From Paenibacillus alvei DSM 29 (GTDB taxonomy: Bacteria > Bacillota > Bacilli > Paenibacillales > Paenibacillaceae), in contig NZ_AMBZ01000023.1 in NCBI RefSeq assembly GCF_000293805.1, positions 45,429 to 109,428 of the forward strand: 64,000 nt of DNA, written 5' to 3'. Made by a program: the position numbers and the translations under genes. The notes under the pieces are model-generated. The model was not told the DNA's origin and searched no databases. It saw only the letters and a list, made by a program, of their open reading frames with translations. Positions 1 to 8,141 of the stretch are shown piece by piece (position 1 is the stretch's first letter; every line of letters starts with the position of its first letter).

Positions 1-23
1 AAATTTCGTTATTTAGAAATGCT

Positions 24-1631
24 CTGGACAGTGAAAAGTTCTAACGCTTAAGAAGCCAGAAAATCGGCAGCAGAATCAGGTGTTTCTTGCTTGGAACGAA
101 TTATTTGGGTTATGGATAAGTGTGGATTTTGGGCAAACAGGCGAAAAATCGACTTGCGCAAATAAGCCGCTACCGTCGCTTCCGAGACGATGGACTTGGA
201 CGGTGTACGCAAATAGCGGAAGAACAGCGCAGGCGTTTTACCGGAAAAGCGTAAAGCGATCAACTGCACGATGCCCGTGGCGATGACGCTGCACATCACG
301 AAGCCTTCGACGGCCTGAAGGGTCAACCGAATCCGATGCCGATCCGACTCGCTCTTCACTTGCTCCAGCGGATCGCTTTCGCCTTTGCGGCGGTAACGAT
401 TCAGCTTGGGCATCGATGCGCTCCAGAAGCGATAGCCGAATGCGCCGATCACTTGCTTCATTTCCCGAAACGTACATTCGATCTTGAACCGGTAGCCGTA
501 CAATTCGACGATCTCCGCGGCCGTAAGCGACAGATCGGTACTGACGAGAATGGCAAGGCGGTCACCGTGTCGAACGAGAACAAAGCGCAGTTTCTGGTAG
601 AGGCCTTGCCCCCATAACAAATCCAGGCACAGGAAGGAAACGATCTCTTCCTTGCCGTAGAGAGTCACGGTGGCGGTTTGAAAATCGGCTGCGCGCGTTT
701 GGAACAACTCAGCCAGCTTCAGCATCTTGCCTTTCTTCGGCGGACGACCGGGCCCCGACTTCTTCGGTGCAGGCTTTTCGTAGGCAACTGCATTCATTTT
801 GGCTTTCGTAACGATGTGCATGGATCCATTGCCTTCGGCCAGCCGCTGCAGCGCGGGGATGGACAGGAAATACCGGTCCAGCAGGAGCAACGCTCCGCCG
901 AAGGTACGCGCGGCGACGAAGGCCTGCTCGATCAGCTGCACAACATGGGAGCCATGGCGCTGCTCAGCATCGCCCGTCCAGTTGAAGATGGCTTTCACAC
1001 CGTCCTGCAAGTTTATGAACAAGGGCAGGCAGAACCACTTGTGCCGTGTGCCCGCCAGAATGCCGATGGCGCCAAACAGATGACCGAAGATGTATTCGCC
1101 CTTGGAGACATTTTCGGATTCCTGATGCAGCTTCTTCACGCCCGGCATATGCCGTCCTTCCTTGGCCTGCTTCACGCCGTCGCCGACGAACACAACCCTT
1201 CCGCGCACGCGCATAAGCGGGGCCGAGCGGTTAACGACTCCCTGCCAAGCAAGCCGCATTGAATCCAATGACCATGCGGAGGAACGAAAGAAATGAAGCA
1301 TCGATTCATAATGACGCGGATCGAGCGTCAGATCCCGGACGATGGAAGTGACACCGAGATGATCGGAACGGACCATCAAACCGACAACGATGACTACGAA
1401 CCACTCGAAGGCGGCGGCGCGCGAGAAACAAGCACGAAAGGCAGACAAAATCTCATTTATAAATTTCAACATGGTATGGTCGGTCGCGACGAAATCGGGT
1501 AAACTAACAGAGTAACCCTTTCTGCGATCTGATCTCCTTTCTGACTTAGGAACCGTAAGGATACCACAGATTCGTCCGATTGGGTTATTTTTCTATGCGA
1601 TCATTTTCAACGAGAACTTTTAACTGTCCAG
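24..1631 (-). mobile_element. IS4-family insertion sequence, complete
   Basis: A 1608-bp element bounded by 19-bp terminal inverted repeats at 24-42 and 1613-1631 that match at 18 of 19 positions. It is flanked by a 7-bp direct target duplication, AAATGCT, at 17-23 and 1632-1638. It carries one transposase gene on the minus strand. The element is visibly GC-richer than the plasmid around it, which suggests arrival from a different background. A 7-bp duplication fits some IS4 subgroups such as ISPepr1; the subgroup is an inference. Confidence 0.92.
48..1472 (-). CDS. IS4-family DDE transposase
   Basis: A 474-residue transposase that cuts and rejoins the ends of the surrounding IS. The DDE triad can be placed: first Asp in VFVGDGVKQ, second Asp in LLLLDRYFLS, and the Glu in the IS4 signature YGYRFKIECTFREMK (Y-R-E-K). 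The frame is intact and nearly fills the element, so it may be active. The lysine/proline-rich stretch KKSGPGRPPKKGK lies between the second Asp and the Glu region. No other gene is in the element. Confidence 0.93.
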   Translation of the reverse strand: MLKFINEILSAFRACFSRAAAFEWFVVIVVGLMVRSDHLGVTSIVRDLTLDPRHYESMLHFFRSSAWSLDSMRLAWQGVVNRSAPLMRVRGRVVFVGDGVKQAKEGRHMPGVKKLHQESENVSKGEYIFGHLFGAIGILAGTRHKWFCLPLFINLQDGVKAIFNWTGDAEQRHGSHVVQLIEQAFVAARTFGGALLLLDRYFLSIPALQRLAEGNGSMHIVTKAKMNAVAYEKPAPKKSGPGRPPKKGKMLKLAELFQTRAADFQTATVTLYGKEEIVSFLCLDLLWGQGLYQKLRFVLVRHGDRLAILVSTDLSLTAAEIVELYGYRFKIECTFREMKQVIGAFGYRFWSASMPKLNRYRRKGESDPLEQVKSESDRHRIRLTLQAVEGFVMCSVIATGIVQLIALRFSGKTPALFFRYLRTPSKSIVSEATVAAYLRKSIFRLFAQNPHLSITQIIRSKQETPDSAADFLAS

Positions 1632-1779
1632 AAATGCTATTGAGCGAAGAATTGATTCAGAAAATAGCAGCATCCAATACACCGGATTTTGTAGATGAAG
1701 CTTTCCGCTCTATCGCAGAAGATTTATACAACCAGTAAAAGCATAAGTGAGTCTAATCATGAAAGGTTGGGTGGGTTAA

Positions 1780-1989
1780 ATGAAACGACAAACAACCAGA
1801 CATGACATCTTAGACGAGGAACAAGTGCTTAAAAGAGAATTGGAAGAGCAGCGACGTAAAATGGAGGATACTGCTAATGGAATCCCTCTTTGCCATCCTT
1901 CAGTAGTTAAAGAATCCGAGGCATTGGATCAAAAGATACTTTCACTTATGCATTTGAAGAAAAAGAAAGGCCAACCATCTCGCGAATAG
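1780..1989 (+). CDS. Spo0E-like aspartyl-phosphate phosphatase
   Basis: A 69-residue helical protein. Its second half, KESEALDQKILSLM, matches the Spo0E-family pattern SxxLDxxI, in which the Ser-x-x-Leu-Asp helix docks on phosphorylated Spo0A. Known members remove phosphate from Spo0A and delay sporulation. The first half (EELEEQRRKMED-like) resembles the first helix of the hairpin fold. The start ATG has the G-rich run GGTGGG just upstream. Plasmid Spo0E homologues are known in spore formers, and this one could let the plasmid influence host sporulation. Assignment rests on the short motif and length. Confidence 0.6.
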   Translation: MKRQTTRHDILDEEQVLKRELEEQRRKMEDTANGIPLCHPSVVKESEALDQKILSLMHLKKKKGQPSRE

Positions 1990-1996
1990 TTGGCCA

Positions 1997-2032
1997 GGGG
2001 AGTAAAACTTTTAGCGCGGAGTCTTACTCCCC
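1997..2032. other. 9-bp inverted repeat between two genes
   Basis: GGGGAGTAA at 1997-2005 pairs perfectly with TTACTCCCC at 2024-2032 across an 18-nt loop. No U-tract follows, so it is not a classical terminator. It sits between the Spo0E-like gene and the topoisomerase and could be an operator or an RNA-processing hairpin. Confidence 0.4.
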
Positions 2033-2092
2033 TTCATGATATCAAAGTTCATTAAATGCTTCAATTATGAGCATATCCATGGAGGGAAACAT

Positions 2093-4307
2093 ATGCAATT
2101 GGTACGTGAAGACTGGAAACTTTTCCGAAACATTGAAACATTGTGTCAGAAAGCAGGAGTACATCGACAATTCATTCCACAGCTTGTTGTGAAAGAATTA
2201 GTCGATAATGCATTGGATGCAACTGGAGACTGTAAGCTTGAATTAGTTGACCATAGAAGCTTCAGAGTAACGGATTACGGGGATGGTATTGATCCGGAAT
2301 GGCTGCAGGAATATTTCTCAATCAATCGGCCGATGATTTCTTCGAAATTACTTCGTCTGCCAAGCCGTGGAGCGCTTGGGAATGGGCTTCGTGTCGTTAC
2401 AGGCGCAGTCATTGCAACAGGGGGGGAACTTACTGTTACGACAAGGGGAAAAGTTTACAAGATAATTCCCTTAGACGATGGCACAAGCGTCAAGGAGTTA
2501 ATTGGAGTTAGTGAACACATGGGTACTTCCGTCCTCGTTCAACTCGGTATGTCAATTAGTGAATCAACTTTACGGTGGGGTAATCTAGCAATAACATTTA
2601 GTAAACAGGGGACGATGTATAAAGGTAAATCATCACCTTATTGGTATACTTCAGAAGCGTTTTTCGAATTAATCAATGCAGCAAATATGACACTAGAAGA
2701 AGAAATCAACCGAGATCATCCAATGCTTACAGAACTATTACGGTGTCCACTGGATAAGAACTAATGATTTCTCTTTTAAGGACGCTGAGTCCTTACTTGA
2801 ATGCATGCGAGAATATATCAAAGTACCAGCTTCAAAGGCACTAGGAGAAGTTGGCGATTGCTTTGCGGATGCTGAGCATTGCAAAAAAACAGGAACTTTT
2901 ATGATCAACTCAGAACGAGGCCATTGTGAAGCTCAGATTCCGATCGTTGTAGAAGCTTGGGCAAGTATCAAGAAGGGGGACAATAAACGATCCTCATTAA
3001 CGATCTGTGTAAATAAATCACCTGTAACAGCTGATGTAAATGTATATACGAAGCAAGCCTCCACTACGATGTGGGGAGGAGGTTTACACATTGAAGTGAA
3101 AAGTAGACCAGCTGATTTTTATGTGAACATCATCACCCCCTATATGCCGATTACAAGTGACGGGAAGGCCCCGGACTTTAGGCCAATGTCAGAAGAGATT
3201 GAATTAGCAATTAAACGCGCTGTATCTAAGGCACGGAAAGCTAACCAGGATGAGATGACAGGAGGGCGCAACGAAAGACAAATTGTACTGGACAATTTAC
3301 CTGCAGCTATTGCTAAAACGAGTGGGAACGGAGCTTTCATTTTTAGTCAGCGGCAACTGTACTACGCGATTCGTCCTTACATAATGGACGCATTTGATGG
3401 TAAACAACCGAACTATACATACTTCTGCCAAATCATAACGGATTACGAAGCAATGTATGGAGATATACCAGGGATGTATCGAGATCCGCGCGGAACACTT
3501 TATCATCCTCATACTGGAGAAGAAATACCTTTAGGTACCATCGCTGTACAAGATTATAATCGACCGCGCTGGACATTTAATAAAATTATTTTTATTGAGA
3601 AGGAGGGGTACTTTGCAAGTTTGAGAGATGTAGGTTTTCCGGAGAAGTATGATTGCGCACTTTTATCAAGTAAAGGGTATGCTTCTCGAGCTGTAAAAGA
3701 TTTATTCGATCTTTTAGGAGAAACGGATGAAGAGATTCAATTTTTCTGTGTGCATGATGCAGACGCTGCTGGTACTAAGATTTTCGAGACATTGCAGGAG
3801 GCTACAAATGCCCGTCCTGGTCGTAAAGTAAAAGTTATTAATCTTGGACTCGATCCAGAAGAAGCCTGCGAAATGGGCCTACAGATCGAGACGTTTGAAA
3901 GTGAACGTCGTCGTCCTGTAGCTAATTATGTTTCTTACTATTGGAGTGATTGGCTGCAATCTAATCGTGTTGAATTAAACGCAATGAGTACGCCACATTT
4001 CATTGAGTGGCTGGAGAGTAAGATGGAAGAACACGGCGTAGGAAAGGTTATTCCTACTGATGATGTTCTAACCAAAGCGTTAGAAGAGAGTACAGAGCAG
4101 CTGATACGCTCCCAGGTCATGAATGAGATACTTCAACAAAACCATTATGAAGAACTTGTGCAGCAAGAATTAAGTCATTCCAAGGAGATAATTGAGCATG
4201 CCAAAAAGGATCTTCGAAGAAAAGTAAGTACAAAACTTGAACTTAAACCATTGAATCGTTGGGATGCACCAATTAATGAGATGGCCATAGATTTAATTAG
4301 CAAATAA
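2093..4307 (+). CDS. Topoisomerase VIII-like type IIB DNA topoisomerase, fused B and A parts, frameshifted
   Basis: The B part begins at ATG 2093, chosen for the GGAGGG site at 2081-2086. It carries the GHKL/Bergerat ATP fold: N-box ELVDNALDA (residues 35-43), G1 box DYGDG (61-65) and G2 box GALGNGLR (93-100). This frame stops at 2764. The frame starting at 2805 (open back to about 2733) gives the rest of the transducer and a Spo11/TopoVI-A domain, with the 5Y-CAP motif RQLYY holding the catalytic Tyr and a Toprim domain with IEKEG and DADAAG. Joining needs a +1 shift near 2742-2752 and gives about 737 residues. Family knowledge: single-chain B-A enzymes, called topoisomerase VIII, occur on bacterial plasmids including Paenibacillus. 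Whether the shift is real, an error or a pseudogene is open. Confidence 0.85.
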
Positions 4308-4324
4308 TACTTTATATATGACAA

Positions 4325-4358
4325 AAAGTCCAAGCTGTTAGAAAATAGCTTGGACTTT
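4325..4358 (+). terminator. Rho-independent terminator after the topoisomerase gene
   Basis: A perfect 12-bp stem, 4325-4336 with 4347-4358, ends in TTT then CT. It lies 17 nt after the topoisomerase stop codon. Confidence 0.7.
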
Positions 4359-4388
4359 CTACTTCCATGCTCAAATTGTCATTTCCGT

Positions 4389-4493
4389 TTATCCACAAGG
4401 TAGGAAGATGAACGTTCAATTCTGTTGTGGATAAATCGAATTTTGGCATATTCCGACTTCTTTTTTTTGTTCAGTGTGATATCATGAATCACA
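4389..4493. other. Inverted pair of consensus DnaA boxes; possible replication origin element
   Basis: TTATCCACA at 4389-4397 and its reverse complement TGTGGATAA at 4426-4434 both match the DnaA-box consensus TTATNCACA exactly. A third consensus box, TTATGCACA, lies at 6207-6215. A further palindrome, TGTGAT-7-ATCACA, spans 4475-4493. No Rep gene is visible next to the boxes. Role in replication is inferred from the box pair only. Confidence 0.5.
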
Positions 4494-4548
4494 TAGGACT
4501 TACTTAATCGACATAAACTTAATAAAAAAGCCATTAAGTTCAGGCGGA

Positions 4549-4573
4549 ATTAAGAAGCTACCAACTTCTTAAT
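4549..4573. repeat. Upstream copy of the TACCA/TGGTA-loop hairpin
   Basis: A perfect 9-bp stem, 4549-4557 with 4565-4573, has the 7-nt loop CTACCAA (TTGGTAG on the minus strand). It has the same loop as the hairpin cluster at 4838-4980 but a different stem sequence. Confidence 0.75.
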
Positions 4574-4750
4574 CTGCTCATCCGAAGGATTGTTCGGGAA
4601 CAGGCCATAAACTCAATGACTCTTTTAACGTTTTTAGCGTAACGCTATATGCGTTCATTGTACCATTACGGTCCCTTCTAATCAAGAGACTAAGGGTTCA
4701 TGTTTAAGAGAAAATTGAGAGATTCTCAGATCTATTTTTGAATCTACAAT

Positions 4751-4790
4751 GCCCTGTATTCCGCGCTATTTCGGATGCAGGGCTTTTATT
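4751..4790 (+). terminator. Terminator-like hairpin with no upstream gene
   Basis: GCCCTGTATTCCG (4751-4763) pairs with CGGATGCAGGGC (4772-4783), with one bulge and one wobble, followed by TTTTATT. No protein gene precedes it. It may end a small RNA transcribed from roughly 4.5-4.75 kb, which includes AGCGT-A-ACGCT near 4636. Confidence 0.5.
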
Positions 4791-4837
4791 GTTCCTAAGG
4801 TAATTCACTCTCTTTGAGAGGTTTTACATAAATAAAA

Positions 4838-4980
4838 AACCTAGCTTACCAGGCTAGGTTCGTATGAGAGAGAAGACTTAATTTTGACCTTCCATAGTAG
4901 ACTACCAATCTACTTGGAGAACGAGACTTTCTAAGTTACCAGCTTAGAAGTCAATTGAGTAACAATCGGCTACCAACCGA
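4838..4980 (-). ncRNA. Candidate RNA of four tandem hairpins with a tRNA-Thr-like anticodon loop
   Basis: Four stem-loops at 4838-4860 (8-bp stem), 4891-4918 (10 bp, one bulge), 4925-4952 (10 bp, one bulge) and 4966-4980 (4 bp). Stems differ in sequence but loops are always 7 nt. On the minus strand they read CTGGTAA, TTGGTAG, CTGGTAA and TTGGTAG. This fits the anticodon-loop pattern Y32-U33-N-N-N-A37-R38 with anticodon GGU. On the minus strand the last hairpin (4838-4860) is followed by TTTTATTTA, so it doubles as a terminator and supports transcription in that direction. Function unknown. Confidence 0.65.
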
Positions 4981-5060
4981 GAGCTACTAACAACTAGAAA
5001 ACAAAACTTAAAACAAAAACAAAACTAAATATTACAAATTTCCAGAAGCTCCGAAGGCAC

Positions 5061-5399
5061 CTTTTTTGAAAAAAGCGTACTATCGAGGGCCTAGCTTTTT
5101 ATTGTCAAAATTAAGTTATGAAGTGATTATAGCAGTCCTAGAGAATCAATTCAATAGGTTAATCGACTTTGATGTACATAATTCGACACAGTACGACATA
5201 TTTTACCGCTATATCTATAAAGTTCCTACTTTTCGTCTGATTCTTCGGATTCATAGTGACGATTCATGTCGTTCTATTTATTCATATAATTTGTGACCTA
5301 AGTAGCAAGTTAGAATTGCGAAAAATAATACAAATCTCATAGAACGCGCTCGATCTCATTTTTTGAAAAATAGATGTCGAGGGCTTAGTTTCCTATTGC
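5061..5399 (+). repeat. Imperfect direct repeat of about 43 bp
   Basis: Bases 5061-5106 and 5357-5399 align: a T-rich run, GAAAAA, then TCGAGGGCYTAG and a TATTG end. The second copy opens the large RNA candidate. The 250 bp between them is AT-rich and contains an open frame (5066-5296) that lacks a ribosome binding site and overlaps the repeat, so it is not called as a gene. Confidence 0.6.
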
Positions 5400-6160
5400 C
5401 TTTTTCGAGAATAGGACAAGCTCGATGAGCCAGCGCAGCTCCGTGGTTTGCAATAAATGTGGCAGGATAACACGCTAAAAACTGTCCATCATACAGGCGG
5501 GAGCCTTACCCCAAATGTATGGTTATTACCGGGTTGCTACGTTTCGGTCGTAGCCACTAGCTCTCTAACCAAGAGTCAAGTGAAGCCGGCTTAGCCCCCG
5601 TTTACCCTCTGTCGTGATGATAGCTTGCACGGATGGGGGCGTGTTGGATGTGTTAGAACACGTAATCCCCAATCCAACGTAAGGCAAAACGAAGTGAATA
5701 CCGTAATTGATGTGACTCCATCAAGTGTATTCGACCGTTCCGAAAAGTACGTAGTAAAACATCGATAGAACCTTGCTGGAAACCGTTCAAGGGAGATGAG
5801 ACTACGGTTTGAGAAGCAATTGTAAGTCGTGGTGACAGATTAGTCATAGGAACCGTAACTAATCTGGAGTAGAAAACTCCATAGCAATTGGTGCAGGTAA
5901 TGCACGTGGGTAGAAACAATTCCGGCAGCCAGTCGCCGTATTTAGTGCTGGCCCCGAAATACCCGCCTTATCCCGCTGAGATGGCCATCGCTGCCGTCTA
6001 AGTTGTTTTTTAATAGCAACCGGGATAAGGTGAATTGTGTCCACTTAACCCTTTACATTCACGAAAATAACGTGGAAGGTTGTACGTACTCCAATTCACC
6101 GCTAATGTAGGGGTGGGCGTGGGGAGTATGTTATATTCTATAAAAACGCTTTAGCGTTTT
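5345..6160 (+). ncRNA. Large structured non-coding RNA candidate, about 800 nt
   Basis: No convincing ORF lies here, but many strong helices do. Examples: 5391-5397/5410-5416; 5536-5541/5549-5554; 5594-5599/5635-5640 (all G-C); 5643-5649/5672-5678; 5836-5844/5858-5866 (9 bp); 5891-5895/5901-5905; 5966-5975/6021-6030 (10 bp perfect); 6029-6037/6092-6100 (9 bp). The helices 5771-5775/5788-5792 and 5780-5786/5804-5810 interlock as a pseudoknot. A terminator follows at 6143-6160. Size and complexity resemble the large ornate RNAs of Firmicutes phages and plasmids (ROOL, GOLLD, OLE class), but I could not match it to any of them. The 5' boundary is a guess. Confidence 0.6.
6143..6160 (+). terminator. 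Terminator of the large RNA candidate
   Basis: AAAACGC (6143-6149) and GCGTTTT (6154-6160) flank a TTTA loop. The 3' arm itself supplies the U-tract. It could also work in the opposite direction. Confidence 0.55.
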
Positions 6161-6206
6161 ATCCTTTATAACGTGGCTTGTGGACAGTTTGCTATTATAC
6201 ATAAAG

Positions 6207-6215
6207 TTATGCACA
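6207..6215 (+). other. Isolated consensus DnaA box
   Basis: TTATGCACA matches TTATNCACA exactly. It lies just after the large RNA candidate and about 1.8 kb from the inverted box pair at 4389-4434. Confidence 0.4.
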
Positions 6216-6442
6216 AATAGCCTTATGATAGACTATCCTTAGTAAAAATTATTTCCCAAGCTTAAATGTATATACATAGAATTGTGATGAATAATTTGGT
6301 GGGAGTAGCCCAAGCGAAGGCGCGGGAGATAATGGATTTTAGATAAAGTGGCATGATAGTGATAAGAAATGAATAGTTTGATTGTCATAATGGAGAATCT
6401 TTTGGATATACTATTAAAAGGTTGTATACGATTTAACCGCTT

Positions 6443-6469
6443 TCCCTACATTATTTGTAGGGACTTTTT
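6443..6469 (+). terminator. Rho-independent terminator with no protein gene upstream
   Basis: TCCCTACA (6443-6450) pairs perfectly with TGTAGGGA (6456-6463) over a 5-nt loop, followed by CTTTTTT. It would end a transcript covering about 6230-6440, which contains no ORF with a ribosome binding site. This suggests a second small RNA. Confidence 0.65.
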
Positions 6470-7125
6470 TGATCTAGCGTTTTATAGGAAGTGATTGATA
6501 ATATTAGATTGAGTCTTCGGTAAAGTGCTTTAGGAGCATAATTCGCTGTTAGACTTTGTGCAAGATACTATTTTCCGATCAGGCCGAACTGGGTGAATGC
6601 GAAATAACAACCAGGAGAGTGTGCCACAGCTGCAGCAGCTCAAAATCGTCACTTGCCATCACTGGGGAGATACTCCGTGCAGTAGTCCGCAGCTGGTCGC
6701 AGTAGAATAGACCGTGCCGATTAGTGCTTCTGGAATATCGTTAATCAGTCCTAAATCTTTATTTTCTTTCAACATCTTGAGTTGAACGGTGTTTACAGGG
6801 ATCCGTTTTCAAGCTGTGGAGTCATCATGATATTGAATATTGAGCTGCAGCTACTTGAACCAGTGATGTTGCTCCATTATAGTTTGTGATCGGTCATACG
6901 AGGTTGTCCTTTACGGTTAAAAATTTGGCTATGCAACAACTTTAAGTTTAAAGGACAACAAGAAATTACTTTAACGTTTTTACCAGACTATTTCATCAAA
7001 GTCGTGTTTTGTACTAATGTCTACGTCGCTAACTCCGATAACCTCTCTGTTAATTGACACAAAGTTCCCCTCTTTATTAAGCTGATAATTAACCTAAAAA
7101 ACATTAAATATAGGAGTGATTTAAT
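6470..7125. other. Gene-free stretch with one inverted repeat
   Basis: No gene is supported. An 11-bp perfect inverted repeat at 6903-6913 and 6949-6959 (GTTGTCCTTTA and its complement) encloses 35 bp and could be a small palindromic element or operator. The part around 6600-6720 is GC-richer, with self-complementary patches such as CAGCTGCAGCAGCTC, but no clear overall fold. Confidence 0.4.
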
Positions 7126-7441
7126 ATGAGAATCGACCCTATTTGGAAGCTGCAGCTTGAACAACTGGCAGATAACGTTATGAACCTGATACCAGTACAG
7201 GTTCATAACCTGGATCGTTATGCTTTTCCGAAGACAGGCGGTGTATATGCCTTCTCAACCATTAGTCAAGATGAATGTACTTATGTAGGAAAGACGATTG
7301 ACTTCAGAAAACGTGTTTTTGATACTCACCTAAATGGAATAAAAGGGAAATCGGAAATTCCCCTGTCACTACCTTAGATGAACTCGACGACTATATTTCT
7401 GATAACTATCAAATCCGTTTCATGGTGATCGAGGATGTTAC

Positions 7442-8026
7442 TGTTCGCAAAAAATAAAGTATTAGACTGTGACTGTTGATTTGACGCGGGATTGTTGTTT
7501 CAAAATCGTTAGCTAATGGAAAAAAGTTTTAGACTGGCCTACGATTAGGATGCATCGAAAGATGAGAATTAGAAAATAAAGTATTAGACTGCTTGAGCCA
7601 GCCGCCGTCGCTGATGCGCCGTTTCTAAGGTCGGCTCTTATCTATTTGATGCGCCTTAATGGTGGCTGCGTTTTCCTTTGCCGATGTTCAGTCAATACTT
7701 TTTGCCAAACGTCGTAATGTCTTTGCAGGCGATACAATAAAACTACGATGCTGTCCTCGAAGAAATCCTTATATTCATAAGGCAGATCGTCAAGCAGCTG
7801 TATTAACTCATCTACGTTATCAATTCTTTCACGGATAGCGCCTCTTGTCTTACGTAGACGATTTTGAATTTCTGATAGGTACTCTAAATTTTCCATGAAA
7901 TCGCTCCTCTCATTTATCATTGTGGACACAATCATAATGAAAAATAACCGGAGCGCATCAGTCTACAACTTTATTTTCTAGTCTAAGACTTTATTTTTCA
8001 GTCTAAGACTTTATTTTCTTTTGACA
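7442..8026 (-). mobile_element. Tn7-like mini-transposon (585 bp) with one cargo gene
   Basis: Ends are TGT...ACA, flanked by a perfect 5-bp duplication GTTAC (7437-7441, 8027-8031). About 20-bp binding-site-like repeats (consensus AAAATAAAGTNTTAGACTG) occur three times spaced at one end (7449-7469, 7519-7536, 7571-7591). They occur three times head-to-tail at exact 20-bp steps at the other, in inverted orientation (7959-7979, 7980-7998, 7999-8020). This asymmetric pattern is the TnsB-site layout of Tn7 ends. No transposase is inside, so movement would need TnsABC-like proteins in trans. Removing the element restores the GIY-YIG frame. Confidence 0.88.
7642..7896 (-). CDS. Small unknown protein, cargo of the Tn7-like mini-element
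   Basis: An 84-residue, charged, helical protein. The ATG at 7896 is chosen because GAGGAG lies 8 nt upstream, although the frame opens earlier at 7935. No motif is recognised. The N-terminal half is mostly amphipathic helix (SEIQNRLRKTRGAIRERIDN) and the C-terminus is basic (RQRKTQPPLRRIK). It is the only gene between the transposon ends, so it must account for any selective value. Possible roles such as defence or transposon regulation are speculation. Confidence 0.65.
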   Translation of the reverse strand: MENLEYLSEIQNRLRKTRGAIRERIDNVDELIQLLDDLPYEYKDFFEDSIVVLLYRLQRHYDVWQKVLTEHRQRKTQPPLRRIK

Positions 8027-8141
8027 GTTACAGTACGCGGGTGTCTTGAAGTTTATCTCAATTCTTTGTTAAGACCGGTTTACTCTGTTCCCCTGTTTTA
8101 GAAGTAACTAAATCGTCTTCAAGCGAATTTCTTGAATAGTT

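Larger units (their letters stand above)
1..1738 (+). pseudogene. 3' end of an unknown gene split by the IS element
   Basis: Bases 1-23 and 1639-1738 form one continuous reading frame when the IS (24-1631) and one copy of its 7-bp target duplication are removed. The joined frame ends in a short acidic C-terminus (FVDEAFRSIAEDLYNQ) with a TAA at 1736-1738. The gene begins upstream of the window, so its function cannot be named. The insertion removes roughly the last 33 codons, so the gene may be inactive or may make a protein with an altered tail. The frame continuity is seen directly; loss of function is inferred. Confidence 0.75.
7126..8101 (+). pseudogene. GIY-YIG nuclease-domain gene, frameshifted and interrupted by a mini-transposon
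   Basis: The N-terminus has the GIY-YIG signature GVYAFST...TYVGKTIDFRKRVFDTH. The first frame stops at 7377. One extra base near 7354-7363 (an A or a C run) would continue it as TLDELDDYISDNYQIRFMVI. At 7442 a 585-bp Tn7-like element enters. Deleting the element plus one 5-bp duplication resumes the frame as VRGCLEVYLNSLLRPVYS, ending at TAG 8099-8101, a typical GIY-YIG C-terminus (L-E-x-Y-L...P-x-Y). Original function unknown; such genes include intron-type and repair nucleases. The ribosome site is AGGAG at 7112-7116. Confidence 0.85.

Noticed and set aside
4838..4980. CRISPR array or tRNA pseudogenes
   Set aside because: Stems differ between units and there are no spacers of constant length; no acceptor, D or T arms as in tRNAs.
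5066..5296. 76-codon open frame in the RNA-rich region
   Set aside because: No ribosome site, TTG start, overlaps a DNA repeat; composition looks like AT-rich non-coding DNA.
5653..6044. Minus-strand ORFs of 61-88 codons
   Set aside because: They overlap the strongly paired RNA candidate and lack ribosome sites.
5345..6160. Group I intron
   Set aside because: A GAGACTA...TAGTC pair resembling P7 is present, but P3-P8 order and splice sites cannot be built; alternative local hairpins are stronger.
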